DNA of 64,000 nt, from contig NC_088170.1 of NCBI RefSeq assembly GCF_028769735.1, forward strand, positions 51,617,585 to 51,681,584, written 5' to 3'. The notes below the pieces were generated by a model, which had not been told where the DNA came from, did not search any database, and saw only the letters and a list, made by a program, of their open reading frames with translations. The position numbers and the translations under genes are program-made. Below, in pieces: positions 51,602-62,858 of this stretch. How positions within the stretch are numbered: position 1 is the first letter of the stretch; each line of letters starts with the position of its first letter. This stretch comes from Zonotrichia leucophrys gambelii (lineage: Eukaryota; Chordata; Aves; Passeriformes; Passerellidae).

Positions 51602-54146
51602 GTGTTCAAATTGGTGCTTTCTAGAACTTCTAGGTTCCCAGGTTTCTGGGATAATTCAGAAAAGTGGATTACGTGATATTGGAAAGCAAATAGAGCATTC
51701 CATTTTACCATGAATTTTAATAAAACTGAAGAGAAAAAAATGCTAAAACTAAGCTTTTAAGAAAATATTTAGCAGCAAATAAGCAAATATCTCTAAGTAA
51801 AGTAAATGTAGATTACTAACAAGTTTGTGGTTGTGCTCTCATAATTATCATTATTTTAAATGATTGCTTTCATCTTTATTGTTAAAGAAACATTTAGACA
51901 GAATTTTTAATCAGCATTTTAAACAAAATGATGGCAAAGAGGTTGAGAAGGTGGGTAATTCATTGTGTAACAGCCGTGAGATTTCAGATCTGATTGCAGA
52001 TTATCACCTTCATAAAGAAAACCTCTGTACACAGTGCGTAATTTTGGGGGTTTTCAGTTCATTATGCATTTTTGTAATTTATATATTTTCTGTAACTTTT
52101 ATGTCCAATGGTACTTTTAACTTGCTATTATTAACATCGTTGTGATACATTAACACACCTTGTAGGTGTGCAAACTGAATCAATTTCTGGATTTTTGTTC
52201 TATAATCAAAGTCCTTGTCAAATTTAAGATTTTCTTATCTATGTTTCACAAGCTTTATATTCTTAGCCATAGTTTTATCATGCAGCATAATTATCATATC
52301 ATTTGCTTATCCTTATGCTGTTCATTTTACTGAAAGAATATCTTATTCTGTTCCAAAGAGATTTTTTTTCTCAGACAAGTTCTATATAAATTAAAGATAA
52401 CTGTATTCACAATGGAAATATCTGTCTGCAACAGATTTGCTCTCTGCATGCCTCTCAGTCTACAAGTACCTATTTTTACTGAACAAAAGATATTTCAATT
52501 TTGTCAGTGTAACTGAAAAAATGCAACTATTTGAGAGTTGAACACTATTTTACAGTTTCTTGATAAGATTTGAATTGCTGAACTAGTCACAGGGTTGAAA
52601 AATGAACATCTACACCAATTTTTGCTTGTGAGAAAGGTTTTCCTTATGGAACAGAAGTGCATATACACGCAGAGAAAGCATCCAAGCCATCTGCCCTTGG
52701 AATCCTCATGTTTTTAGCTGAACTAAAATACTGAAGAATTACTGCAGATTTAGCTTCAGTTTGTGTTCATTGAAGAGCTTCACTCCAGTTCAGAGCCATT
52801 TAAAAACAAGTTTCAGGCTGGTTTGAACTGGGCTTTAGCAGTTTTTAATTTTCAACATGATCCTTTGATTGCAGCAGGTAACACCTAAATTGCTTTGTGC
52901 ATTTACCTCAAAGCAACAGCAACTCTGTGGCACTGCTACAGGTCCCAGGCACTCTGCCCAAGTCATAAGCTCCATCACAGCTGCCAGGTATTCATTCTCT
53001 TTCTATTTCCCAACTCTTCAGAAAATATTGCTTCAGGATCTGGATGTGGCAGGCAAGCTATTGTAAGGGCCAGGTTTATTTTTTTAGATGCTGATAATTT
53101 AGTGACCTGGAAATTATTCCCTTCCCATTAAATTTGTATCCTGGACATTTCAGGGAGAAACTAGATGCCTTCATCTCTCAGCACACACCAGTATCTTATA
53201 AAAAGCCTTGGATTAGCTCCACAGAAAGAAGAATTCAATTTTTCATAAATGATAAAGTCTGTTGCATTCTGGAAAACATTTTCCCATCTACATAAGAATT
53301 CTCAGTAAATCATAATCAAAAAAGTGACATATACATAGAATCAAATGTTTCAATTTTTCTTAGCTTCTAGAAATAAGATTCTTTTAAAAAGCAAACTCGA
53401 AGCAGAAACTACAAAGAATTTTTCATGGAAAAAATTATAAGTACATGGAGCATCCTAGCGGGCAGTTCTATTAAAGCAAAATCACTGAAGCCATTCAAAA
53501 AACAATTACATTGAATGGCTCCCTGGGGGAAACTGGAGCTCTGAATGGGAACAAGTTCCTGAAGGATGTAAAGGCTTCAGTCCCTCAGCTTCATTTTGCA
53601 TATTGTAGTTAAAAGTCAGTGTTTTGCATTATCAAAATATAGGCTACTATGACAAGGTCAGTTAATAAAAGTCAGCTGCAGATAGATCACTGTGGCCTGA
53701 CCAGCCTAGGCTGTTCTAAAGAAAGGCAGGCAGACAGACAGATACCTCTAGCCCAACCATGCAGTATTTCCTTGAAGAAATTCTTTATTCCTGAGTTGTC
53801 TTGGAGTTTCTGATCCCAGGCAAGCTAAACAGATAGCCCTGGTACAGAATGGAGCTGATGTTTGCCAATCACTTCTCTCCTGTTTTGTACATATCAAACA
53901 CAAGGAGTTTTGCAAATCTGTCGTGTCTCAGCTAGAACGCTTCCAAATCAAGTAAAATCACAGATTAGCCTCAGAAGTGAACTGAAATCCACATACAACA
54001 GCAGTGCTGAATAATGGGAAATGATCTGAGAGTCTCAGTACTGCCACAATTATCTTTAAGAATAACTTACCAGTTGTGCAAACCCTCCAGATACCTTCTT
54101 CAGATAGTTCTGATAAAATACAGATTAATGTATTAAAAATGCTGGT
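51602..54146. other. AT-rich unique sequence, no gene recognised
   Basis: A 10-bp stem AGCCATTCAA with TTGAATGGCT (53489-53498 with 53511-53520) is the only structured element noted. The frames 51864-52145 and 52895-53131 (plus) match nothing known to me. Confidence 0.5.
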
Positions 54147-54298
<152 letters not shown>

Positions 54299-56565
54299 TG
54301 ATAATTAGAATATATCATCCTGCCAAAGTATGTCAACCATGATCACCAACATCAAGAAGTTAAAAGATATACTTCAAAGGTATAAACAGTACATGCTTCA
54401 TTTGAAGCTCCTCTTCAACTTCTTATAGCCTGTATTTTCTAGAACAGATTCTATGGATTTATGTGCTTTGGTCAGCTTCTGAACATGCACACTGGGGACT
54501 TTTTGCCAGACCAAAACATTTTGAAGTGGTGATGGAGACCCTTTTACAGAAAGCAAGAACGAGCTTCTGATTTCTCTAAACTCTTCTCCTCTTGGAAGTC
54601 TCTGAGGGCTGACTTGCAAATGCTGACTTATCGTGATCCTTACATACAGGGAAGTACCTGCCTGAAATTTTTCAGCTCCATATGGATCAACTTCTGCTTA
54701 TGTCCTGGGCCTATGTTAGTGCCAGTACTGTCATTTGCTAAAAGTTTGTAAGTAAGGAGTAGAACTATAGGAGAAAAAAAGTTGCTATTTTATTGTGATT
54801 AAAATATTCATCAGATTCAGCAGTATTTTAAATAAAATATGAAAATTACCATGTACAAAATCCCAACAGCCAGCAATTCTTTGTAGGATATTCTAATTAT
54901 TTCACAGAATGTTGGATAATTTGTTTTATCTTACTGCAGGAGACTTTATACCTTTTTTTTCCAGGGTAGTACCTCTGCAGATTCATTTAATTTTTAAGCA
55001 AAGACCTGGCTTACTGAATACTTTGATCTCTTGGCCTGTCAGCACATTTCTAGTTGCATTTTATATTGGAATAGCAACCAGGGATACCTGGTATGTCAGT
55101 CAGCCTACATTTTTATACTCTTCACTTTCTGTATGAAATCCTGACTCAGTCTACCCAATGTAAAATTTGCAACCCTGGCTGTGTATTACAAAGCTGATTG
55201 TGTCCAAATTCAGCTTTGAGAGGAAAACAGATAAGAGTGAAGACATTACTGAACCCTGATAATGACTTGTTACCAGTCTCTTCAATTTAGTGTCTACAAG
55301 TAATTGTGAGTTTATTTATTGTAAAATTAACTTCATAAACTCCCCTGTGAGGTTAGAGGGGCTTATCTCTTGGAAATTTCATTATCCCACTGTAAGAAAA
55401 CTCATGAACTACCTGGTTCTGTCACTTTTCCTGATAAAGAGTAACATCTACATCCTGAGTCAGGATGTGCTGCAAGTCCCACATTAGCAAATGTGTTTCA
55501 GATGACTCGTGTGGTTTCCCACACCAGAGAGCTGTGAGTCTCATTTGCATCAGGAGCACACCAGACCTTTGGCCCTGGCAGCTGGTAGCTCAACTCCACT
55601 GCACCAGGCAGGAAAGCTGACATTACACTTTTGCTCTCCAGAAAAGATCCTGCTTTGATCCCTGACTCTGTATCTCTGGGAAATTCACCCACGTGGGAAA
55701 TAGTTCCAGCGATGTTTTCCGGCCACAAAAAACATTCTGCTGTCATTAGTGCTGCTTAGGGAAAATCTGGCTTTCAAGCAAACCTCATCAAACACAGGTT
55801 GTGAGCTGTGTCAGGTGTCCTGGTGCTAAGAGATAGGATGCAGCAGGATGCAGTGATGGAAAAAGTGCAGGCACCTGCATCAACAATGCTGCTTCCCTCA
55901 AATGGGCACACAGGGCTGTCTGCATGCAAACAGTTCTCCCTCCTTGTTCTTTGAAGGAAAGCATTCTGTATTTTAATGAAACGTATTACAATGGGATCAT
56001 GAGAATGATTCCTTCAAGAAAAAACACATGGAGGAAGTCAGAGGACTAAGTATGTGTAGCTGTGCTCTGTGTATAGAACAAGCAGAAAGCATGGTGTGGT
56101 TATTTTTCATGAGCATATTATCTATACTGTCTCATTTCTGGTTTTGTGCAAAGTAATATACATAATTATAAAATTCACTGAATTAATTATAAAATTAATC
56201 AGAATTTCTATTAAGTGGTTAATTTCTTTCACCTGTAATGTTTATGGTGTTGCCAGTGTTGTTGTTTCTCCCTTTTCTAGTTTTATGTGTGGTCTGTGTC
56301 TTGAAGTAACAGCTCATGTTTCTTAAGTGAAACAACAGGTTCTGAAACACAGGCCTTTGAAACTATCTCTGGAACACACTTTCAGGCATCTATCCTAAAC
56401 TTTCAGTGTTTTAGACAGTTATTTATAAAGTACCCTCAGTCTGGCATTTGAAATAAATATATTATTGTTATTTTATCTTGCAAATTGTGTGTTCCATAGC
56501 TGTCATTCAGTGAAGAATATCCTGAATTTTGTATAAAACTAATCTTTCTGTCATTCCTTGTTCAG
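54299..56565. other. Unique sequence, no gene recognised
   Basis: The plus frame 54909-55136 (75 codons) is hydrophobic and mixed in composition but lacks recognised domains. A GC-richer patch at 55500-55750 has no recognised family. Confidence 0.45.
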
Positions 56566-56661
56566 TGTCACACTGCAAACAGTGTGCAAAAAGGATGGAA
56601 GCTCTCACCAGAAATGATAACATCGATATCAAAATTATTGCAATGCCTTCTGTATTTTCAG
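56566..56661 (+). CDS. Candidate internal exon, 96 nt, cysteine-bearing
   Basis: A pyrimidine-rich acceptor (TTTCTGTCATTCCTTGTTCAG) is followed by 96 open bases and a consensus donor CAG/GTAAGT at 56659-56667. In the frame of interest it encodes SHCKQCAKRMEALTRNDN and then IDIKIIAMPSVFS, entering and leaving in phase 1. Symmetric phase 1-1 exons are typical of extracellular modules. The frame is also open in register 0, so frame choice is not proven. If joined to the exon-like sequence that starts after the next acceptor (TTTTTTTTCAG, ending at 56713), the intron would be only 52 bases, shorter than usual for vertebrates. I recognise no family. Confidence 0.25.
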
Positions 56662-56713
56662 GTAAGTGTATGAACCATAGAAATGAAGAAATAAATAACA
56701 TATTTTTTTTCAG

Positions 56714-56814
56714 AAGTCTTTAGCACTTCTGATGAAAAACTATGTGGAGCTAGGACAGAATATATGGATACAGTTATATTTACTACTCTGTATCCTCCCA
56801 GAATTATGTGCATT
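56714..56814 (+). CDS. Candidate internal exon, 101 nt
   Basis: After ATTTTTTTTCAG, the phase-1 continuation of the preceding exon is open and encodes VFSTSDEKLCGARTEYMDT followed by VIFTTLYPPRIMCI, up to a possible donor GTAAGA at 56815. The composition is less low-complexity than most frames around. The 52-base gap to the previous candidate exon argues against both being used together. It may instead be an alternative exon or chance. Confidence 0.15.
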
Positions 56815-56885
56815 GTAAGAACTGAATTTCTCATTTGAAAAGAGTAGACAAGTAATATTGAGGTACTCTTTACAACCTGTAATAT

Positions 56886-57404
56886 GTGAGAGATGTAAAC
56901 AAATTGATAGTATTGATAGGTTCATCTCTGATTTACTATTTTAATTATTTAATCTTTACTCTCCTTGTAATGAGCAAGTTCTCAAAAATTTGGCAGCTCA
57001 ATATACCTTATGCCTCTCCAACATTCATTTTCACCTGTTCACTCTCTCTTTTTTTTTTTATTTTATTAAAATTCCATGCAAATGAATACCATTCTAATCC
57101 AGTTGATTTTCTGAGAAAACAGCCACTGAGGAAGACTTCCAGCTGCAGCCTATGGAAGCTGTCTTTAGATGTGGATGGGTATTCTGTTCCTCAAAAGAAA
57201 GAAATCATTTGTCTGGAGTTGTGTTACCTTCTTCAAGCAGTTTTCACCCTCTTATTCCTCATATTGCTCCTTTTCTTGACATTTATTTACTTTATTAATT
57301 TGTCTTCTTCCATAATATCAAAGGCAATACTTGAAAAAAACTATAATTGGAGTAAGACAAAACTACTAGAAGCTGTATTGAAGAAAGATTTTGACCAGTC
57401 ATAA
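56886..57404 (+). CDS. Longest ORF; candidate terminal exon with membrane helix
   Basis: This 172-codon frame is the longest in the window. The first 60 residues are probably translated intron or leader (T-rich, three hydrophobic runs). From about residue 76 it looks protein-like: a polar stretch with FLRKQPLRKTSS, then VDGYSVPQKKE, one strong membrane helix at about residues 113-139, and a short basic tail ending KTKLLEAVLKKDFDQS. Possible splice acceptors lie at about 57105 (CTAATCCAG) and 57122 (GAAAACAG); the second would join in phase 0 to the candidate exon ending at 56814. Two AATAAA signals follow within 80 bases of the stop. This suggests the 3' end of a type I membrane-protein gene. 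I recognise no family, and T-rich DNA easily yields F/L-rich frames. Confidence 0.28.
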   Translation: MRDVNKLIVLIGSSLIYYFNYLIFTLLVMSKFSKIWQLNIPYASPTFIFTCSLSLFFFILLKFHANEYHSNPVDFLRKQPLRKTSSCSLWKLSLDVDGYSVPQKKEIICLELCYLLQAVFTLLFLILLLFLTFIYFINLSSSIISKAILEKNYNWSKTKLLEAVLKKDFDQS

Positions 57405-57457
57405 ATCAAACCATATCTGTTGAAAAGTTCATCAAACTTTCAGGCAAGATTAGGAAA

Positions 57458-57481
57458 AATAAAACTTGTAATTTAAATAAA
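57458..57481 (+). terminator. Two polyadenylation signals (AATAAA)
   Basis: AATAAA occurs at 57458-57463 and again at 57476-57481, 54 and 72 bases after the stop codon of the 172-codon frame. GT-rich sequence (TTGGTGTGATAGTG) follows near 57520. This is the normal arrangement at a vertebrate 3' end, though AATAAA alone is common in AT-rich DNA. Confidence 0.3.
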
Positions 57482-60400
57482 TATAGTTTATTTTATTAAA
57501 GGTAATACTTGTTCAATATTGGTGTGATAGTGATCACAAAGACAGTAAAAACACTGCAGCCAACTTGGGGAGTACAGTAGGCTTCCAGAAACAGAGCAAA
57601 TGATGTATCAGGTAAACAGGAAGCAAAAAAAGGCTTTCAAACTAGCACTATAAATAGCACTTTTTAATAACATCAATCTTGCAGATTTTTTTTCAGAATA
57701 ATGTTTTACTTTGGCTTTTACTTATTCAAAGAACATCAAAGACACCTGTGCATGAAGCAGGATGTGACACCAGCCATGCAATTTATATTTTCCTTCCTCT
57801 GAGATGAGGATGAAGTTAGTGCACTTGCAGTGTTGTTCAATATATTGGTGACCTGGAAATTTAAAAGTTAAGTAAAAACAAAATCAGTTTTACAGAGAAA
57901 TTTTCCCTTTATTTTGGAAAATGTCATCTGATTCCTTCTCAGACTAGGTTATGATGGACCAGGAAATCTCCAGAGTTTTTCTGAAATCCTGGCACTGAAT
58001 TAGTCATTGACAAAATAAAATGAGCTAATTCATTGGTGGAAAGACAGGTGCTGTCTAATTTGTGACATTGCAACTTTTGATCACAGCCTACACCTTGTGA
58101 AAAAAATGTTAGCATACTTGTATTTGCAGGTCTTTGCAGAAAGTTTTGCCTATTCCTTGGGCACCACCATAATATTTGCTTGAGTTTTAAAGAAAAATGA
58201 ATCTGTTTCGTTATTTGCTACCTTCTCCAACATTAACTCTGATGACTTCCATTGATTATTTTGTCAAGTTTTCTCACTGCAGTTCTGTGGATGTAAGATG
58301 TGGATGTAAAAACACCCACTCTGGCATGGAGTGTGCCCTTTACAGATGTCAGTGTCTGGAGCTGGTACAGTCCTTTGACACTTTTCAATACTGTGACTCT
58401 GTCACTTTTCTTTTTTTCTTTCATTTCCATACTCCTCTGCATGTCATATTACTCCACTTCTACCAGGAGATAAGGTATTTGTATAATACAAACAGGAGCT
58501 TGGTTTGTCATTAAGGACACTGTGCATCTTACTGTACTTCCAGCGTTGTTTCAGCATTTGGGACAATGCTGTTTTCTCTTTCCTGCTGCTGTACCACATA
58601 AAATAATAAGTTCCTTGCAGTTAATGGCCTGCTGTCACACTATAATGCCAAATGTGAAAAAAAAATATTCTCCATTATTTTAGTGTTTGAATGTGACAGA
58701 GGAATTTACAGTTATCAAAATATATGAAATGTGCAAAGACTTCTACAGTAACCTTTTAAGACAACCTGAAAATCTTCATAAGAAACTGGTGAAACAAGCT
58801 AAGCACACTCCTCATTTGTAGTTTATTTCCTGATAAAACTTTTAATATATTCATTAGTAAGTTTTCCAATTTCCTTTAAGTTATTACAACCAAAATGTTT
58901 CCAGATGAATTTGTCTTTCATGTCAGCCAGCTTATTTTCATCTCACAGATGCAACAGAGTTTTTCCACCAAAATATTTTTCAGTTCTCATGATCTTACTA
59001 GTAAATTTAAGCTAAGAAAGAAGGCAATTTTAAGCTAAGTAGGAGGCAATATAAATTACCTATATTCAGAAGTACAGGATGCAGTCCACAGATAAAATCT
59101 GTTCATTCTGGTATTTGCCGTAACACATTAAGAGCAATAATTTACTGGCCTGGGAAGCAGAGTAAGTATTAGTGATATACATCCCTTACTCTTCTATTAG
59201 CTACTGGAATTTCAGGAGAAAGTCCAAAAGAAATGACTTCTTGCTGAGAAAAAGACTTTTTCTCATTTAGACTGCAAGTAATAATAATCCACAGCAAATG
59301 AAACACGCTTGTAAAACGGTGTTTTCTCTATGCAAATAATTGCAGTATCACAAGAGCTAAAGGTGCCATTACAGTAGATACTATCAAAACTGAAAAAAGT
59401 AATGTTTCCCTCTTTTGACATTGAATTTTGCTCTTCAAAATTCAACCAGAATATGTAATTTTCTAATTATACCACATGGCACATAAGTTAATTAAAAGCA
59501 TAATAAGCTATCATTTTATTTAATGGCTGATGTGAAGGTGAAATATACTGGATCATTTATGCACATTTTTAAAACAAATCCTACTGCTCCCTGCACCATT
59601 TTATGTCTTCTGCCTTCACATTCTGCCTTGGAGTAGATGCATAAATTAATAAGTTTTCTTCCAATAAAATAGATTTACAAACTGTATCTCTTAGTAACTC
59701 TTTAATTTATTTGTTTTCTTGTTTAGTATTAAAAATTATCTATTAATTGGAAGAGAGGTAATGTTATTAGTTAAAAACACTTCTGTGGAAATTGTTCTTT
59801 GGGCATTTCTGAAAAAGGAGATTTTAGATGCCATAGCTCATTACTCCTTCTATAGAACAGTTAAATTATTGTCTGTTCTGTTTGATTCCTGGTTCATTGA
59901 CCTGATACATAGAGTCATTCAGATCTCATTGCATCTATCTTGCAGTCACAAAACAACCTTTAGGACTTGTTTATGCTGCCAGTAAAAATAAATTTTGAGC
60001 CCTGATGAAGTTGCTTCAGCATAATCACACACAAATTATCAGTAATAGCAATTCAATAGCCTGCTTCTCCATGAGCAGAACTTTGTAGAATAAAAACATT
60101 TTATAATTTTAGATGGAAAAAATTACTGTACCTATGCAAAAGTTTAGTTATTAAACTTCAAGATCTTCACTACTGAATGACTGTGCAATCTGAGTGGAGT
60201 ATTCTGTGCATTTTCACAAACTGCACATAACCACCCTATTGAAGGGAAACCTGTAGACCAGTGCTGTTCTGTAATTCATACTGTGCGCTCATTTATCTGA
60301 TTATTTACACTAATGCCAGTGGGACTTACAGCCTTAATATGCTCCATGGTTCAGAGAGAGTTACACAGAAATGTACATACTAATTTACACTCCATATTTA

Positions 60401-61694
60401 ACCTCCTATTCAACCAAAAGAAAATGTACATTGATCCTTGCAAATCTGTTCACAATAACATTTTCTTCTGACTACTGTGAAACTGGAAGATATTTATATA
60501 TCATATACTAGTCTTTATGTATATCTTACATATGTTTATGTGTAAATGAAATGTGCTTTAAAGGCAATTCCCATGTACTGCTTTTTCAAATACATGGGAT
60601 TAAGCTTAAGTTAATAGGTATAGATATTTCAAAGTATCTGAAACTTTTTTTCATTGTGTATTGAAAATTAAACTTTTCAAAGCCTTCTTGAAAAGAAACT
60701 CTGTCAAAATATTGCTTTTCAGATAAAACAGATTTTCTTTCTCTTTTAGGAAATCCATCATAGGCATGAAAATCTGTCTTGTCAAAAATTGATCTAATCA
60801 ATCTATTTCCACAAGAAAACTTCAATTTTATGAGATATTGGCTAAAAAACTAGAACTAAAGCTGTTTTATTATTTTTTGCAGGTTTCACTGCATAACCTG
60901 CATCATCTATATGCTTTAAAGTAAGCATATGTAGTTTATAGTTTTGACTTTTATGTGCTTGTGGCATATTCAGAAAAGGAAATTTCACACAAAATATCAC
61001 TCATACCGTGCCCACAATGACATATAAACCATAGCAATCATCAGATAATTCTTCAGACATGAAATTTCTGGAAACACTATGTTTTATCAAATACTTTGAA
61101 AATGGACACTCATTGTCATACAGTTGCCAGCTACACTAAAGTTTAAATACTGGCATTTTAATAGAAAGAGATTCAGTTTCAGATACTTCAACTTTCATTC
61201 ATGTAATTTAGGACCCACCATGGCTCCCTTAAGATATGTTATAATAAAACATCTGCTGTGAGGATAAAATCACAAGGAGGCATCCAGGCTAAGTCAGGAG
61301 ACATAACATTTAATAATGAGCTGCATATGAGGACCCATTGACTTGATGAATGGTAGGTATTGTATGGAGCAAAAAAGTCTTACAGAACATCCATCACAGG
61401 TGTAGTAACACAAGGGACAGTCACTACCTGTATTTTTTTTTAATTATTTGGAGGGGTTCATTAACACAATAGATATAAATGTGATTTCCTCTTTCTCTTT
61501 GCATAGTTGTTTCTAACCTCACACAATGATGGGAATTAGAAGATGTGAAGAAGATTAGATTGTAGATTGGCATTTATTTCTTTGATTTGTAAGTATTTAT
61601 AAGGCAATAGTACATATATTCACTAGGCTACTGCTTTCCAAATTCTTCATTGATTTCTCTGCTGTTATTTCAAAGTCACCTTTATTGAGATATG
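57482..61694. other. AT-rich unique sequence, no gene recognised
   Basis: The plus frame 58197-58514 (105 codons) contains several cysteines (VDVRCGC, CALYRCQC) but no recognised domain. A 21-bp near-palindrome lies at 59245-59265. No transposon was recognised until the CR1 relic at 61.7 kb. Confidence 0.5.
59245..59265. repeat. 10-bp inverted repeat, 1-nt loop
   Basis: TGAGAAAAAG, A, CTTTTTCTCA: exact arms around a single base. Confidence 0.85.
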
Positions 61695-61779
61695 CATCTG
61701 CTACATTCTCCTGTCAGAGACAGGATACTAGGCTGAATAGACTTTCAGCTTAATCCAGTCTAGCTGTCATAAAGTCTTA
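61695..61779 (+). mobile_element. Ancient CR1 LINE 3' relic
   Basis: CTGTCAGAGACAGGATACTA, GGCTGAATAGACTTTCAGC, TTAATCCAGTCTAGCTGTC and CATAAAGTCTTA follow the block order of an old amniote CR1 3' end (GTCGGAGACAGGATACTGGG, CTAGATGGACC, CCAGTATGGC, TTCTTATG). It is a different lineage from the relic at 44.8 kb. It is short and diverged, and the plus orientation is clear. Confidence 0.7.
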
Positions 61780-61991
61780 CAAACTGTAAGTTCCAGAAAT
61801 GAAAAGGATCAAAATTATTAGTGGAGACTCAAAAATATAATACAATCATACAAAATAATTACTATCAGGACTCCTTTACTTTACAAACATACAAAATGAA
61901 CTTACTTTGAGGGTAAGAAGAGGGGAAAAAATCCTTCCATTAGAAAATATAGTCACAAAGCTTTGAACAAATAAATTCACACACTGCAGAG
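61780..61991. other. AT-rich unique sequence, nothing recognised
   Basis: No gene or repeat was seen. Confidence 0.5.
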
Positions 61992-62072
61992 TACGCACAC
62001 ACACGCATGCAGGCAGGCATGCACGTATGTACACACACAGGTGCACACATACACGCATACATACACACATGC
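61992..62072. repeat. CA-rich simple repeat with CGCATGCA units
   Basis: Alternating purine-pyrimidine sequence (ACGCACACACACGCATGC, GCAGGCATGCACGTATG, CACACATACACGCATAC). Minus-strand frames through it (61876-62070, 61940-62152) are cysteine- and valine-rich artefacts of the repeat. Confidence 0.85.
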
Positions 62073-62473
62073 TTAGAGTTTACACTGCATTCTTCTGATG
62101 CCATGATTATTATTTTATTTGTACACCCACCTTTACTGCACATTCTAAACAAACAATAGACAACAGTGTAAGGACTTTTTTTTGCTTAAAACTGCAACAA
62201 AACAAGTCTCAACATTTGCAAAACATTCCTTTATTATTAGAAATAAATTATTTTGTATAAAAATTAGCATGCATTGACCATTGCATTTATTTTAGCATAA
62301 CCCAGGACTTAATTCAGTCAGCCGTCACAAGAAACAAACTCATCTTCTTTTACGAGTTGAACAATGTAGGACAGGAAAGGAAATTGTCACAATCACAAAA
62401 AAGTACTTACAAATATAACATCAGACATGATTTATTTCAACAGCATTTTTTTTCACAAGCTAACATTTGTTTT

Positions 62474-62516
62474 CCTTTTGTGATTTGCTTCCATTTGTGA
62501 TTTGCTTCCTTTTGTG
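62474..62516. repeat. 17-bp tandem repeat, about 2.5 copies
   Basis: CCTTTTGTGATTTGCTT (62474-62490), CCATTTGTGATTTGCTT (62491-62507), then the partial copy CCTTTTGTG. The copies differ at one position. Confidence 0.9.
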
Positions 62517-62801
62517 AGTGAACAGTTCAGAAGCTTGACACTCTGTCTCTATGGTATAAAACTGGACTTTTCCTTCCCCTGTCTCTTTTTGCCTTTTGCT
62601 TGTGTTTAATCCTTGTTCTTTAGGAGACTGACTATTGATTTGAATGTAGACTACTGATATTTTCAAGACTGAATTCTGGTGGTGGTAAAGTCTATGTTTG
62701 CAAGATCCAGTCCTGCAGATCTTCCAGTGAATTTCATCCCTGCTCAGTTTGCCTGATTGCTGTAACTGACATAAGTTGTCTTGGTAGAGGAGGCTGTAAA
62801 T

Positions 62802-62858
62802 CAAAAGAAAAAGAAACAAACCAAAAACAAACAAACAAACAAACAAAAAAAAAAACAA
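62802..62858. repeat. (CAAA)n simple repeat
   Basis: ACAAA and CAAA units end in a run of As. On the minus strand they give a false F/V/C-rich frame (62460-62858). Confidence 0.9.

Noticed and set aside
51410..51676. 88-codon plus-strand frame rich in W and C
   Set aside because: It lies mostly inside the minus-strand CR1 3' end and is a shadow of it.
54909..55136. 75-codon hydrophobic frame
   Set aside because: No homology that I recognise and no supporting splice signals. It is compatible with chance.
58197..58514. 105-codon cysteine-containing frame
   Set aside because: No splice or promoter context and no recognised cysteine spacing. The second half is F/H/L-rich chance sequence.
62460..62858. 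132-codon minus-strand frame
   Set aside because: Its N-terminal part is a translated CAAA repeat and the rest crosses a 17-bp tandem repeat, so it is not a gene.
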